64,000 nucleotides of DNA from an uncultured Hyphomicrobiales bacterium (GCA_903878085.1 CAIRGJ010000064.1:1-64000), one strand, 5' to 3'; positions 16,822-27,331 are shown, counted from the stretch's first letter. A program made the numbers and translations. The notes: generated from the letters alone by a model not told the origin.

Positions 16822-18438
16822 ATGTCGACGGCCGAGGCGACCGTGGCGACCCTGCTCGCCCATGGCATCAATACCGTCTATGCGCTGCCGGGCGTCCACA
16901 ACGATCATCTGTTCGACGCCTTCCAGCGCGCCGGCGAAAAGCTCCGCGTGGTCCATGCCCGCCATGAACAGGGCGCGGCTTATATGGCGCTGGGCGCGGC
17001 GCTGGCGACCGGGAAGCCGCAGACTTATTCGGTGGTGCCCGGCCCCGGCCTGCTGAACTCCGGCGCGGCGCTGTTGACCGCCTATGGTATGAACGCCCCG
17101 GTGCTGGCGCTGATCGGGCAAATTCCGGCAGATGCCATCGGCCGCGGCATGGGGCACCTGCACGAAATCCGCGATCAAGCCGGCATCATTGCGCGGCTGG
17201 TCGATCATTCCTCGCGCATCGACAGCCCGGCGGAAGCCCCGGCAAAAGTGGCCAAGGCGATCGCGTCGATGCATCAGGGGCGGCCGGGTCCGGCGGCGCT
17301 GGAATGCGCCATCGACGTGTGGGGCAAGCGCGGCAAAGTCGGTGCGATCCCGTCGCCTCCGCCGCCGCGCCCGCCGCGCATCGATGACGACGCCGTGCGC
17401 GCGGCGGCGAAACTGCTCGGCAAAGCCAAGCGCATTCTAATTGTCGCTGGCGGCGGCGCGCAGGATGCGTCGGTGGAAGTCACCGAACTTTCCGCGATGC
17501 TGCAAGCGCCGGTGCTGGCCTATCGCCGCGGGCGGGGCGTGTTGGATAGCCGCGATCCGTTCAGCGTAAACCTGCCCCTCGGTCATGAACTGTGGGAAGA
17601 AGCCGACGCGGTGCTCGCGGTCGGCACCAAGCTTAATCCGATGACGGCCTGGGGCGTCGACAGCAAGCTCGCCATCGTGCGCGTCGACGCCGACCGGGAA
17701 GAGCCTTCGCGCTATCGCAAACCGAAAGTGGCGCTGATCGGCGATGCCGCGCCGATCCTGCGCCAACTGATCGACGAGCTTGCGCGGTTCAACCAGCACC
17801 GCGCGCCGCGCGACGATGAGATGCTGGTGCGCCAGACCAAAATGCGCGGGCGGTTGAGCAAACTCGAGCCCCAACTCGCTTTCCTCAAGGTGATCCGCGA
17901 AGAACTGCCGGAAGACGGCATCCTGGTCGACGAGGTGACGCAGCTTGGCTTTGCCGCCCGCCTCGCCTTCCCGGTCTATAAGCCACGCACCTTCCTGTCG
18001 CCCGGCTTCCAGGACAATCTCGGCTGGGGCTACGCCACCGCACTCGGCGCGCAGCACGCGCGTCCGGATGTGCCGGTGCTGTCGATCAACGGCGACGGCG
18101 GCTTCATGTACACCGCCAACGAGATGGCCACCGCCGTGCGCCACAACATTCCACTGGTGGCGGTCGTCTTCGCCGACGGCCATTTCGGCAATGTGAAGCG
18201 CATCCAGGAAGAGCAATTCGGCGGCCGGTTGATCGCCAACGACCTTGCCAACCCGGATTTCGTCAAATTCGCCGACAGTTTCGGCGCCGCCGGGAGGCGG
18301 GCCCGCAATCCGGACGAACTGGGTGCGGCGCTGCGGCTGGCAATCGCTGCCCGTGAGCCGACCCTCATCGAAGTTCCCGTCGGGCCGATGCCGAGCCCCT
18401 GGGAGTTCATCCACATGCCGCGCATTCGCGGACTTTAG
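16822..18438 (+). CDS. thiamine-pyrophosphate enzyme, acetolactate-synthase-like
   Basis: This encodes about 538 residues in the three-domain TPP-enzyme layout: N-terminal PYR domain with catalytic Glu ([16 protein letters not shown]), central Rossmann-like domain, and C-terminal PP domain with GDG ([13 protein letters not shown]). The second Mg-binding position, normally Asn-Asn, reads ADG here. Relatives include acetolactate synthase, benzoylformate decarboxylase and oxalyl-CoA decarboxylase; no isoleucine-valine neighbours are present, so a catabolic role is likelier. An upstream Lys/Pro-rich extension is open. TTG 16759 has a well-placed GGAG and could start the protein 21 residues earlier. 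Confidence 0.82.
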   Translation: MSTAEATVATLLAHGINTVYALPGVHNDHLFDAFQRAGEKLRVVHARHEQGAAYMALGAALATGKPQTYSVVPGPGLLNSGAALLTAYGMNAPVLALIGQIPADAIGRGMGHLHEIRDQAGIIARLVDHSSRIDSPAEAPAKVAKAIASMHQGRPGPAALECAIDVWGKRGKVGAIPSPPPPRPPRIDDDAVRAAAKLLGKAKRILIVAGGGAQDASVEVTELSAMLQAPVLAYRRGRGVLDSRDPFSVNLPLGHELWEEADAVLAVGTKLNPMTAWGVDSKLAIVRVDADREEPSRYRKPKVALIGDAAPILRQLIDELARFNQHRAPRDDEMLVRQTKMRGRLSKLEPQLAFLKVIREELPEDGILVDEVTQLGFAARLAFPVYKPRTFLSPGFQDNLGWGYATALGAQHARPDVPVLSINGDGGFMYTANEMATAVRHNIPLVAVVFADGHFGNVKRIQEEQFGGRLIANDLANPDFVKFADSFGAAGRRARNPDELGAALRLAIAAREPTLIEVPVGPMPSPWEFIHMPRIRGL

Positions 18439-18443
18439 GCTTG

Positions 18444-18492
18444 GCGCATGATCTTTTCCGAAAACCGGTGCTCACTTTTCGGGATCATGCGC
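18444..18492. repeat. 49-bp palindromic intergenic repeat, copy A
   Basis: GCGCATGATC and GATCATGCGC close an outer 10-bp stem, and CCGAAAA/TTTTCGG forms an inner stem. It lies 5 bases after the TPP-enzyme stop and before rnd. Near-identical 49-bp copies occur at 27332, 51393 and 55193, which marks it as an interspersed repeat family rather than a local terminator. Confidence 0.85.
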
Positions 18493-18538
18493 GAAAATTT
18501 GCCATAACCGGCACAGATCGGGTTAGGTTCGCTCCACA

Positions 18539-19687
18539 ATGCATTCCATCACCACCACCGACGAACTGGCGCTAGTCTGCGCGCGCATGGCGAAGTTTCC
18601 CTTCGTCACGGTCGATACCGAGTTCCTGCGCGAGACCACCTATTACCCGCTGCTCTGCGTGGCGCAGATCGCCTCGCCCGACGAGGCCTTTGTCATCGAC
18701 GCGCTGGCGCCGGGTATCGATCTGACGCCATTCTTCGACCTCTTGGCCGACGAGACTATCGTCAAGGTGTTCCATGCCGCCCGCCAGGACATCGAAATCG
18801 TCTGGAACATGGCGAAAAAAATCCCGCATCCGATCTTCGACTCTCAGGTCGCCGCCATGGTGCTCGGCTACGGCGATTCGATTTCCTACGACCAACTGGT
18901 GCAACGCATCACCGGCGACGTGCTCGACAAGTCGCACCGCTTCACCGACTGGACGCGGCGGCCTTTGACCGACGCGCAGATGACCTACGCTCTGTCCGAC
19001 GTCACGCATCTGCGCGACGTCTACCTCAAGCTGTCCGCCGATCTGGAGAAGCGCGGCCGCAAGAGTTGGGTCGACGCCGAGATGGGCATTCTGACCTCAC
19101 CGGAAACCTACCGCATGGAGCCCGAGAAGGCCTGGGAGCGGCTCAAGAACCGCGTGCGCAAGCCCAAGGAACTCGGTGTGCTGATCGAGGTCGCCGCCTG
19201 GCGCGAACGCGAGGCGCAGGCGCGCGACGTGCCGCGCTCGCGCGTGCTCAAAGACGACGTGATGGCCGACATCGCCGTGCAGGCGCCCAACACGATCGAA
19301 AAACTTGGCCATTTACGCTCGATGCCGAAGGGCTTCGAGCGTTCGCGCTGGGGCGACGCTATCGTCGAGGCGGTGATACGCGGCATCGAGCGCGACCCGA
19401 AGACGCTGCCGCGGCTCGATCGTTTCCGTCCGGCGCCGAATGGCGCCGCCACCGTCGAACTGCTCAAGGTGTTGCTGCGCATGACCGCCGAGAGCAACGG
19501 CGTCGCCGCCAAAGTGATCGCGACGGTCGATGAACTCGACCGCATCGCCGCCGACGACGAGGCCGACGTGCCGTCGCTCAAAGGCTGGCGCCGCGAATTA
19601 TTCGGCGAGAAGGCACTGGCGCTCAAGCACGGCAGACTGGCGCTGGCGGTCGACAAGGGCCGCGTGGTGACGGTGGCGAAGAGCTAG
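18539..19687 (+). CDS. rnd: ribonuclease D
   Basis: This encodes 382 residues. The DEDD 3'-5' exonuclease domain is complete: VTVDTEF (first Asp and Glu), [10 protein letters not shown] (third acidic residue) and the YALSDVTHL motif with the catalytic Tyr and last Asp. HRDC-like helices follow (residues about 205-290). The enzyme trims tRNA precursors in the cytoplasm. Start ATG 18539 sits directly before the domain. In related genomes rnd follows aspS; here a TPP-enzyme gene lies between. Confidence 0.93.
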   Translation: MHSITTTDELALVCARMAKFPFVTVDTEFLRETTYYPLLCVAQIASPDEAFVIDALAPGIDLTPFFDLLADETIVKVFHAARQDIEIVWNMAKKIPHPIFDSQVAAMVLGYGDSISYDQLVQRITGDVLDKSHRFTDWTRRPLTDAQMTYALSDVTHLRDVYLKLSADLEKRGRKSWVDAEMGILTSPETYRMEPEKAWERLKNRVRKPKELGVLIEVAAWREREAQARDVPRSRVLKDDVMADIAVQAPNTIEKLGHLRSMPKGFERSRWGDAIVEAVIRGIERDPKTLPRLDRFRPAPNGAATVELLKVLLRMTAESNGVAAKVIATVDELDRIAADDEADVPSLKGWRRELFGEKALALKHGRLALAVDKGRVVTVAKS

Positions 19688-19721
19688 ACCGTATAATCAT
19701 AAATCGAGATTGGTGAGCAGC

Positions 19722-19739
19722 GGCTGGTCAACGCCAGCC
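19722..19739 (+). terminator. possible terminator hairpin after rnd
   Basis: GGCTGG and CCAGCC pair perfectly around a 6-base loop, followed by a T-rich stretch (TTCGATCTTGTCTT). It lies 35 bases after the rnd stop and before the convergent GlcG-like gene. The T-run is interrupted, so termination would be weak. Confidence 0.35.
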
Positions 19740-19805
19740 TTCGATCTTGTCTTACAAGGTCTTCACCAGGTTGGGGATGCGCCGCTGATCAGGCTATCGG
19801 CAATC

Positions 19806-20279
19806 CTATTTCGTCTGCCTGACATTCACGCCGCGGCCCATGGCGGCACAATCGTCGTCCGTCTTCAAGCCGACGCTATGGATGCCAAAGATTGCCAATT
19901 CTTCGTCGCGATCTTCCGTATCGCCGGTCACGCCGACTGCGCCGATGACATCGCCATTATCGGCGCGGATCAGCATGCCGCCGCCTTCGGGGAATATCTT
20001 GTCGTCGGTCGCGCTAAACAGATACCGCATGAAGGCCGGCTTTTCCTCGTTGCGGATTCGCACGAGACGTGAAGACCGGCCCAGCGCCAGCGACGCGTAG
20101 GCTTTGCCGAAAGCCATTTCGAACCGCACCATCGACGAGCCGTCCTCTTTCTGGAAGGCCTTCACGATGCAGCCCGGCTCGACGACGACCACGCTCAGCG
20201 GCCGGCATGCCATTTCGGCGCCGCGCTTGAGGATCGCTTCGATAATACGGTTGGCTTGATCGAGGGTGATTGAACTCAC
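19806..20279 (-). CDS. GlcG/HbpS-like heme-binding family protein (DUF336)
   Basis: This encodes 157 residues without signal peptide. The order is SSITLDQANRIIEAILKRG, then PLSVVVVEPG, the F-GKAYASLALG helix and the terminal GGMLIRADNGDVIGAVGVTG strand, the standard GlcG/HbpS core. Family members bind heme or small organic acids and sit beside transporters and oxidoreductases. GTG 20279 is the start, since the frame upstream is Arg-rich shadow of the Bug gene; the site AAGGAA lies upstream. It follows the Bug gene by 13 bases and is probably co-transcribed with it. Confidence 0.78.
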   Translation of the reverse strand: MSSITLDQANRIIEAILKRGAEMACRPLSVVVVEPGCIVKAFQKEDGSSMVRFEMAFGKAYASLALGRSSRLVRIRNEEKPAFMRYLFSATDDKIFPEGGGMLIRADNGDVIGAVGVTGDTEDRDEELAIFGIHSVGLKTDDDCAAMGRGVNVRQTK

Positions 20280-20292
20280 GAGGATCTGTTCC

Positions 20293-21279
20293 TTACGTCG
20301 GTTGCATGCCGGCGGCTTTGATGACCGGCACAAGGCGTTGCCGTTCCGACGCGAGATACGCTTCCGCCGCAGCCGGGCTGGCGTCCGTGCGTGGCTCAAG
20401 ACCGGCGGATTCCATGATCTTCCCGAATTCGGGGTCCTTGATGATCTGCGCCGTCGCTTCGGAAATCTGCGCGACAATCGGCTGCGGCGTTCCCGCAGGC
20501 GCCAGCACGCCACACGTCAGCTGAACGACGAGGCCCGGCAGTGTTTTGGCGGCGGCCGGAATATCCGGCGCGGTCTTCAACGGCTCCGGGGCGCAGACCG
20601 CGAGAATCCGCACCTTGCCGGCGCGGTGAAGGCCAAGCACTTGGCCCGTGACGTTCGGCGTCATCATCGGCACGGTTCCGGCGATGAGATCGCTCAAGCC
20701 AGGACCGGCACCGCGATACGGTATATGCGTGATGTCCGGCGCCTTGATGAGTTGCTTGAACAATTCTCCGGCCAGATGCGTCACCGTTCCGGTGCCTGCT
20801 GACGCGTAGGACAACTGCTTCTGGTTGCTCTTCGCATAGGCGATGAACTCGGCCAACGTCGTCGCCGGCACGCTTGGATGCACCACGATAGCCGTCGACG
20901 ACGTCGCCACCATGGAAACGGCGGCAAAATTCTTGGCCGGATCGTAAGGCGGATTGATCATCAAGGAGGGCGCGATGATCTGCGAAGAGGTGTCGCCGAA
21001 CAGCAGCGTGTAGCCGTCGGGCGTGGTGCGCGACACCGTGGCCGCGCCGATGGTGCCCCCGCCGCCACCCTGGTTCTCCACGATAACGGTGCCGAGCAGC
21101 ACCTTCATCCGATCGGCCCAATGGCGCGCGACGGTGTCCACGACGCCGCCGGGCGCATAAGGCACGATCAGCCGGATCGTGCTCTGCGGATATTTCGACT
21201 GCGCAAATGCAGCGCCTGCGGGGAGAAACCGCGCCACAACGGCGGCGGCGCCCAAGCGGATGCAATCGCGACGATCCAT
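20293..21279 (-). CDS. Bug-family tripartite tricarboxylate transporter substrate-binding protein
   Basis: This encodes 328 residues. The signal peptide (RRDCIRLGAAAVVARFLPAGAAFA) carries twin arginines. The mature protein has the Bug hallmarks IRLIVPYAPGG, GGGGGTIGAA, the YASAGTGT loop and IPYRGAGPGLSDL. These periplasmic proteins bind carboxylates for TTT transporters, but no membrane TctA/TctB genes are near, as is usual for orphan Bug paralogues. Ligand is unknown. ATG 21279 is followed directly by the signal. Confidence 0.9.
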   Translation of the reverse strand: MDRRDCIRLGAAAVVARFLPAGAAFAQSKYPQSTIRLIVPYAPGGVVDTVARHWADRMKVLLGTVIVENQGGGGGTIGAATVSRTTPDGYTLLFGDTSSQIIAPSLMINPPYDPAKNFAAVSMVATSSTAIVVHPSVPATTLAEFIAYAKSNQKQLSYASAGTGTVTHLAGELFKQLIKAPDITHIPYRGAGPGLSDLIAGTVPMMTPNVTGQVLGLHRAGKVRILAVCAPEPLKTAPDIPAAAKTLPGLVVQLTCGVLAPAGTPQPIVAQISEATAQIIKDPEFGKIMESAGLEPRTDASPAAAEAYLASERQRLVPVIKAAGMQPT

Positions 21280-21412
21280 GAAGCGTCCCCACCTATAACG
21301 AGAGGGCGTTTAAAGCAGGCCGCCCCTTTTTCGTTGACAATCTTTGCTCGCATCCTCGATATCACGGCCTCTGAGTAGGCTCAATGTTCAGTTCGGAAAA
21401 GGACGCCCCGCA

Positions 21413-22288
21413 GTGACCGCAACAAGCAACTCGTCGTCAGGATTCGCATGGCCGGGCGGCGCGCGTATCGCCGTTGTCGTGACCTGCCTGATGGAAAACT
21501 GGTCCGGCGACAAAGGTCCGCCGTTTTCCGTGCAGACGACATCGCTCAAGCCAGGCACGCACGATCGCGCGGCGATGACCTGGGGCACCTATGGTGGACG
21601 CAATGGCGTGTGGCGTCTGCTGAAGATCCTCAACGAAAACCGCACGCCCGCCACTTTCGTCGCCAATGCGCATTCGCTAGAGCTCGCGCCGAAGGCGGCC
21701 GAATGCATGCTGAAATCGGGACACGAGATCGCCGCGCATTCCTACACGCAGGACGCGCTGATGGCGTACCTTTCTATCGAGGAAGAGCGCGCGCTCATCG
21801 CCAAGTGCATCGCCGTGTTCAAGACCATCACCGGCGCGCCGCCAAAAGGCTGGCTGAGCCCGGTGCTGGCGCCCACCGCAAATACGGAAGAGCTTATCGC
21901 GGAGGCCGGTTTCCTGTGGTACGGCGACTACAATCACATCGACCTGCCCTTCTGCGTCAACACCAAGAAGGGCGAGATCGTCGCGCTGCCGCATTCCGAT
22001 TTTGCCGATCATCGCGTGCTACGGGGCAATCCGCGCGACTGGTACGACGTCCACAAGGACACCTTCGACTACCTCTACGCCAACGAGCCGATGTCTTTTC
22101 TCAACATCACGATGCACTGCCATTTTGGTGGACGGCCGCTGATGGCCGCGCAGGTTGACCGCATCCTGAAATACATCCGCGGCTTTTCCGACATATGGCT
22201 GGTGCGCCACGACGAGCTCGCCGAGTGGGTCAAGAAAAACAAAATCACCGAGTGGACGAACCAGCAGCGCTTCTTCCCGGGAAGTTGA
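21413..22288 (+). CDS. polysaccharide deacetylase family protein
   Basis: This encodes 291 residues, cytoplasmic (no signal). The NodB-like core is present: RIAVVVTCLMENW (first strand, with the usual TFDD altered), ATFVANAHSLE, GHEIAAHSYTQD carrying two metal His, and MHCHFGG near the end. The altered first motif resembles the PuuE/allantoinase-type branch rather than true chitin deacetylases, so it may act on a small amide. GTG 21413 has AAAGGA upstream and is preferred over the ATG at 21344. It is divergent from the Bug/GlcG pair and could share its regulation. Confidence 0.78.
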   Translation: MTATSNSSSGFAWPGGARIAVVVTCLMENWSGDKGPPFSVQTTSLKPGTHDRAAMTWGTYGGRNGVWRLLKILNENRTPATFVANAHSLELAPKAAECMLKSGHEIAAHSYTQDALMAYLSIEEERALIAKCIAVFKTITGAPPKGWLSPVLAPTANTEELIAEAGFLWYGDYNHIDLPFCVNTKKGEIVALPHSDFADHRVLRGNPRDWYDVHKDTFDYLYANEPMSFLNITMHCHFGGRPLMAAQVDRILKYIRGFSDIWLVRHDELAEWVKKNKITEWTNQQRFFPGS

Positions 22289-22313
22289 ACGGCCGGTCGC
22301 TGGTAAGCTTGCT

Positions 22314-23393
22314 TTAGTCTCCTGTAAGTATCCATTTTCTAATGGGCTCGCATCTGAAAGCCCACGCAAAAAGACGCTCCAATAATCTTGGATAAATTAA
22401 GCAACGCCAAAACTTGCCCTTTCGAAGCGGGGCAATGACATTCCGATAATCCTCGCAGTAAATCTCCAAGGCACCACGACCTGCCGTGCGTGAAAGAGCG
22501 GTCGCAACAGCCATGCCCGCGGCGGCGCCAGTTTGCATCGCGAAAGGAATGCCTTCGCCCGATATCGGATCGACGGCTCCTGCAGCATCGCCGCATAAGA
22601 GCACGTTCGATCGCCCAGGTATGACTGGGTAATCGCCGCTTGGGAGATGCTGTCCTTTCACCTTGAATTCCCTTGAATCCAAGCCCTTGCGCCGGAAATA
22701 CCGATCAAGCCGGTTGCGAAGGTCCGGGTTAAGGCGATGGATGCCCCCAATGCCGATTGTAATGGAATTCTGCTTCGGAAAAACCCAACCGTACCCCCAG
22801 CGCGCCGCACTGAAATCTATTTCGACCAGGTCACCCTGTTGAGGGAGCCTGTCTCGCGGCACTTCCGCTTCTAAAGCAAAAGCAATGGTCGTGGGATCAA
22901 ACGATCGTCCAAACAGCGTTTTCGCGACGAGGCTGTTGACGCCGTCCGCGCCGATCAAAAAACTGAAGGTAACTTCATCCCCAGATCGAAGAGTGATCGA
23001 TTGTCGCTCGATATCGATCGTGCCGACGGCATTCCCGAGCTTGAGCGTTGCTCCCGCTGCTTGAGCCAGACTGAGCAGGTAATGATCGAAACTCAGACGC
23101 GTCGTGAAATAGATCTTTCCCGGGCCTTTATAGGAAGCGAGAAATCTTCCGTGTGAAAAGAAAGAGACATTTTGGGAGGAGTTAATTAGTTCAGCCTTCC
23201 ACTGTCGCTTAAAAACTTGTTCGAACGCTCTTTTGCTTCGAAACGTCAGCCCGCCGCCGCACAGCTTGTCGCGGGGAAATTCCGATTTATCGATCAGGCA
23301 TACTGTCTTGCCGGCGGCAGCAAGCGTGTAAGCGGCGGCTGACCCGGCGGGGCCGCCACCTATGACAACCGCGTCGTATCGCTCGGCGCTCAT
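22314..23393 (-). CDS. geranylgeranyl-reductase family FAD oxidoreductase
   Basis: This encodes 359 residues. The Rossmann VVIGGGPAGSAAAYTLA opens the protein, followed by LIDKSEFPRDKLCGGG, the diagnostic PxDKxCGG motif of the geranylgeranyl reductase/ChlP group. A second FAD site (LLCGDAAGAVDPISGEGI) lies near residue 285. Members reduce isoprenoid chains or halogenate/hydroxylate small molecules. No photosynthesis or carotenoid genes are present, so the substrate is unclear. Codon use is slightly AT-richer than its neighbours. It converges with the deacetylase gene 25 bases away. Confidence 0.83.
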   Translation of the reverse strand: MSAERYDAVVIGGGPAGSAAAYTLAAAGKTVCLIDKSEFPRDKLCGGGLTFRSKRAFEQVFKRQWKAELINSSQNVSFFSHGRFLASYKGPGKIYFTTRLSFDHYLLSLAQAAGATLKLGNAVGTIDIERQSITLRSGDEVTFSFLIGADGVNSLVAKTLFGRSFDPTTIAFALEAEVPRDRLPQQGDLVEIDFSAARWGYGWVFPKQNSITIGIGGIHRLNPDLRNRLDRYFRRKGLDSREFKVKGQHLPSGDYPVIPGRSNVLLCGDAAGAVDPISGEGIPFAMQTGAAAGMAVATALSRTAGRGALEIYCEDYRNVIAPLRKGKFWRCLIYPRLLERLFAWAFRCEPIRKWILTGD

Positions 23394-23449
23394 CCCAATA
23401 TATCTAATCTATTGCCCGCCTGTTTGCGAGAGAATGCGTGTCGCTGCCC

Positions 23450-25063
23450 CTAAGTCACTATCTCAGGCTCGCGCCCCACTAGCCTTGCTAGCTGCCGCAA
23501 CCGGTTAGCCAGCCGGTCACTGGTGAGCTTGCTGTAGCGGCCTGGCAGCTTCAACACCAACTTGCCGCGCTGCACCTGCATCGGCGTCTCCGGCAGCACG
23601 CCCTCCTGCCCCGCGGTGAGAATGTAGGCGACGCGCATGGCGGCGCCGAGCACGCGGGCGCGGTCGAGAATCCGGGTCGTCGCCAGTTCGCGCAAACGCG
23701 GCGATAGATCTTCTTCGCTCAATCCGGCGTGGCGGAAATAGACCGACAGCGCCAAGTAGGCGCGGCTCGGATGATCGATGGCAACGAAAGCGCCATGCGC
23801 GATGATGTTCATCGACTGCTCGCCGCGATAATCCGGGTGCGCGCGCCAGCCGATGTCGCCCAAAAGGCAGGCGGCATGGCGCAGCCGCCGTTCATCGGCG
23901 GTTTCATCGAGGCCGGATGACGCCATGAAGCGGTCGGTCCAGGCGATCAGCTCTTCGCCGTGAACCGGCGAACGCGAGCGCAGCACGTTGAGGTCGGCGG
24001 CGGCGGCGATCAGCGGGTCGCGCTTGCTCTCGCTTTTCTTAAGCAGCGAATAGAGCAAACCTTCGCGCACGCCGAGCACCGAGAACACAACGTCCTTCGG
24101 CTTGATCGTGCGCACCAAATCTTCCAGCACCACCGCGGCATAGGCGAGCAGCGGCCGGCGCGCGGCATTCACGACTTCGATCTTCGACAGCGTCTCGGTA
24201 TCGACGCGATGCACCAGCCGCGAGAAGTCCAGCGCCTCGCGCGCCGGGATGCGGTAGTTGTGCATGACGTGGAACGGATAGCCGGTCTGCCACATGTGCA
24301 GCCGCGCCAGCGCGCGCCAGGTGCCGCCGACGGCGTAGAACGTGCGGCCCTCGCCGTCCTTGAGCAGCGACAGGCCGCGAAACGCGTTCTCGACCACCGT
24401 CTCGGCCTTCTTGAGCGAGCGGCCGGCGATGTCCTGCAACGCCAGGCCGCCCAGCGGCAGCGTCACGCCGCCGCGTACCCGCGAGCCATGGACATCGACC
24501 AGTTCCAGCGAACCGCCGCCGAGATCGCCGACGATGCCGTCCGGCTTGTGGATGCCGGAAATGACGCCGAGCGCGGTGAGCTGGGCTTCGCGCTTGCCCG
24601 ACAGAATCTTGATCGGGGTGCGGCAAATCCGCTCGGCTTCGTCGATGAAGGCGCGGCCGTTGCGGGCGTCGCGGCAGGCGGCGGTGGCGATCGCCCAGAT
24701 CTTGCGGACGTGCAGCATGTCGCACAGTGCGCGGAAGCGCACCAGCGCGGTCAAGGCGGTGTCGATGGCATCCAGCGCCAAGAGGCCGGTGGTCTGAACT
24801 TGCCGTCCGAGGCCCGCCAGCACCTTTTCGTTGAAGATCGGCGTCGGCGCGCGCGTCAAGCCTTCGTAGATGACGAGGCGGACCGAGTTTGAGCCGATGT
24901 CGATGACGGCGATCGGCGGCCCGTGGTCGAGCCGGCCTTTGGCGGACTGGATTCGGGCCGCCTGCGCCTTCGCGGACCGGGACGCGGGACGCGGGTCTTT
25001 ACGCGCCTTCGACGAGGCGGCGGATGAGACTGCGCGGCGAGGATTCTTTGAGCGATTTACCAC
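23450..25063 (-). CDS. ppx: exopolyphosphatase
   Basis: This encodes up to 537 residues. The ASKHA-type phosphatase domain starts at [16 protein letters not shown] (about residue 51), has the catalytic Glu region and the [10 protein letters not shown] loop, and is followed by an HD-like C-terminal domain. It removes terminal phosphate from polyphosphate, opposing ppk. The first ~48 residues are Lys/Arg/Ala-rich and overlap the end of ppk by 65 bases in another frame. The GTG at 25063 is the open-frame start, but a later start near the domain cannot be excluded. Confidence 0.9.
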   Translation of the reverse strand: MVNRSKNPRRAVSSAASSKARKDPRPASRSAKAQAARIQSAKGRLDHGPPIAVIDIGSNSVRLVIYEGLTRAPTPIFNEKVLAGLGRQVQTTGLLALDAIDTALTALVRFRALCDMLHVRKIWAIATAACRDARNGRAFIDEAERICRTPIKILSGKREAQLTALGVISGIHKPDGIVGDLGGGSLELVDVHGSRVRGGVTLPLGGLALQDIAGRSLKKAETVVENAFRGLSLLKDGEGRTFYAVGGTWRALARLHMWQTGYPFHVMHNYRIPAREALDFSRLVHRVDTETLSKIEVVNAARRPLLAYAAVVLEDLVRTIKPKDVVFSVLGVREGLLYSLLKKSESKRDPLIAAAADLNVLRSRSPVHGEELIAWTDRFMASSGLDETADERRLRHAACLLGDIGWRAHPDYRGEQSMNIIAHGAFVAIDHPSRAYLALSVYFRHAGLSEEDLSPRLRELATTRILDRARVLGAAMRVAYILTAGQEGVLPETPMQVQRGKLVLKLPGRYSKLTSDRLANRLRQLARLVGREPEIVT

Positions 25064-27221
25064 GGCCCGACAGACTTGGATTGGTCATGAAGTACTTGTG
25101 GGCGTTGAACGGTTCTTCGCCCGGCGCGGCCTTTATGCGCGTGGAACTGCCGTCGGGCAAGAGCGTCCAGCTTTGCTCGTTATCCTTGAAATTCGCCGCC
25201 ATAATCTGGCCGAGAATCTGCTCGTGCACCGTGGCATTGAGAATCGGGCACAGCACTTCGACGCGGCGGTCGAGATTGCGCGGCATCATATCGGCAGACG
25301 AGATATAGAGCGCGGCCTTCGGATGCGGCAGCGGATGGCCGGCGCCGAAACAATAGATGCGGCCGTGTTCGAGGAAGCGGCCGACGATCGATTTCACATG
25401 GATATTGTCGGACAGGCCCGGCACGCCGGGCCGCAGGCAGCAGATGCCGCGCACCACCAGGTCGATCGGCACGCCGGCGGTCGATGCGTCGTAGAGCGCA
25501 TCGATGATGTCCGGATCGACCAGCGAATTCATCTTCATCCAGATCGCCGCCGGCTTGCCGGCCTTGGCGTTGGCCGCTTCCTGCGCGATATGGTCGAGAA
25601 TGCGGGCGCGAAGACCGCCCGGCGAGATCGCCATCTTCTCGAGTTCGGCAGGCTCCGCATAACCGGTGATGTGGTTGAAGATGCGCGCGACGTCGCGCCC
25701 GATCACGGCGTCGGCGGTGAAGAACGACAGGTCGGTATAGATGCGTGCGGTGACCGGGTGATAGTTGCCGGTGCCGACGTGAACGTAAGTCGCCAGCGCG
25801 CCGCCCTCGCGGCGCACCACCATCGACAACTTGGCGTGCGTCTTGAGTTCGATGAAGCCGTAGACCACCTGCACACCGGCGCGTTCCAGATCGCGCGCCC
25901 AGCGGATGTTGGCTTCCTCGTCGAAGCGCGCCTTGAGCTCGATCAGCGCGGTGACGGATTTGCCGGCCTCCGCGGCTTCGACCAGCGTCTTGACGATCGG
26001 GGATTCGGCGCTGGTGCGGTACAGCGTCTGCTTGATCGCGACCACGTTGGGATCGCGCGCCGCCTGCTGCAGGAATTGCACCACCACGTCGAAGGATTCG
26101 TAGGGGTGATGGACCACCAGATCCTTCTGCCGGATGGCGGCAAAACAATCGCCGCCGTGATCGCGAATGCGCTCGGGGTAGCGCGGATTGTACGGCACGA
26201 ATTCGAGATCGGGCCGGTCGAGCTTGGTGAGCTGGGCGAGATCGTTGAGCGCCAGCACGCCGTCGACCATGAACACTTCGTCGTCCGCCACTGCCAAGGC
26301 GCGCTGCACGAAGCTGCGCAACTCGACCGGCATGGTGGCGTTGAGCTCGAGCCTGATCACCGAGCCGCGGCGGCGCTGCTTCAGCGCAGTTTCGAACAGC
26401 CGCACCAAATCCTCGGCTTCTTCTTCGATTTCCAGATCGGAATCGCGGATCACGCGGAAGGCGCCTTGGCCCTTCACGGTATAGCCGGGAAACAGCCGGC
26501 CGATGAACAGCGCGGTCGCCTCTTCAAGCGTGATCAGGCGGATGTTCTGATCGGGCGTATTCGGCAGCCGGATGAATCGCTCGATTTTCTGCGGCATGCG
26601 GATGAGCGCGCTCATCGACTTGCCGTCCTTGGCGCGCGAAAGCTGCAGCGCCATCGAGAAGCCGAGATTGGGAATGAATGGGAACGGATGCGCCGGATCG
26701 ATGGCGAGCGGCGTCAGCAGCGGGAAGACGTGGGTCAGGAAGCGCTCTTCCAGCCACACGCGCTCCGGCTTCTTGAGATCGCCGGCCTCGACCAGGGTCA
26801 CGCCAACCTTGGCCAGCGCCGGACGCAGTTCTAGCCAGCGCTTCTGCTGATCGCTGGCGAGCCGCGACACGGCTTCGACGATTTGAGTGAGCTGTTCACT
26901 CGGCGTTAGCCCGTCGGGACTCTTGGTGGTGATGCCCTCGCGTACCTGACCCTTGAGGCCTGCGACGCGCACCATGAAAAATTCGTCGAGGTTGTTGGCC
27001 GAAATCGACAGGAACCGCACCCGCTCCAGCACCGGATGGTTCTCGTTCTCCGCCTCTTCCAGTACCCGGCGATTGAAGTGAAGCCAGGACAACTCACGGT
27101 TGATGAATCGCTCGGGCAGGTCCCGCAGGGAGGGGGTGGCATGCGCAGCCGCGGCACCGACTCGGCTTTCAGTCGAGTCAATTTCATCAACAGGAACAAT
27201 AGCTTGTGCGCGATCTGCCAT
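24999..27221 (-). CDS. ppk: polyphosphate kinase 1
   Basis: This encodes 740 residues, full-length PPK1. The N-terminal domain begins [19 protein letters not shown]. The catalytic C-terminal halves carry the autophosphorylated His at 462 (ELKTHAKLS), ARFDEEANI, and the second His region [21 protein letters not shown]. It makes polyphosphate from ATP and is membrane-associated. The enzyme is upstream of ppx and their reading frames overlap, so synthesis and breakdown are co-expressed. ATG 27221 is clear. Confidence 0.96.
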   Translation of the reverse strand: MADRAQAIVPVDEIDSTESRVGAAAAHATPSLRDLPERFINRELSWLHFNRRVLEEAENENHPVLERVRFLSISANNLDEFFMVRVAGLKGQVREGITTKSPDGLTPSEQLTQIVEAVSRLASDQQKRWLELRPALAKVGVTLVEAGDLKKPERVWLEERFLTHVFPLLTPLAIDPAHPFPFIPNLGFSMALQLSRAKDGKSMSALIRMPQKIERFIRLPNTPDQNIRLITLEEATALFIGRLFPGYTVKGQGAFRVIRDSDLEIEEEAEDLVRLFETALKQRRRGSVIRLELNATMPVELRSFVQRALAVADDEVFMVDGVLALNDLAQLTKLDRPDLEFVPYNPRYPERIRDHGGDCFAAIRQKDLVVHHPYESFDVVVQFLQQAARDPNVVAIKQTLYRTSAESPIVKTLVEAAEAGKSVTALIELKARFDEEANIRWARDLERAGVQVVYGFIELKTHAKLSMVVRREGGALATYVHVGTGNYHPVTARIYTDLSFFTADAVIGRDVARIFNHITGYAEPAELEKMAISPGGLRARILDHIAQEAANAKAGKPAAIWMKMNSLVDPDIIDALYDASTAGVPIDLVVRGICCLRPGVPGLSDNIHVKSIVGRFLEHGRIYCFGAGHPLPHPKAALYISSADMMPRNLDRRVEVLCPILNATVHEQILGQIMAANFKDNEQSWTLLPDGSSTRIKAAPGEEPFNAHKYFMTNPSLSGRGKSLKESSPRSLIRRLVEGA

Positions 27222-27331
27222 TTATGACGCCTGATAGAAAACCTAGCCCGCGAACATGGCAACCGGATGACACGCCCGTCGGTTCGCCCCGTCAAGGTAC
27301 CTTAAAGGGGCCAGGTTAAGCTTTTTGTCTT

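Noticed and set aside
16591-17274. N-terminal extension of aspS beyond 16590
   Set aside because: It is antisense to the TPP enzyme, and the AspRS domain starts at 16590.
24870-26834. Plus-strand open frame of 654 codons
   Set aside because: It lies wholly antisense to ppk and ppx, whose motifs are certain; its protein is Arg/His/Asp-rich with no motif, as expected for shadow frames in high-GC DNA.
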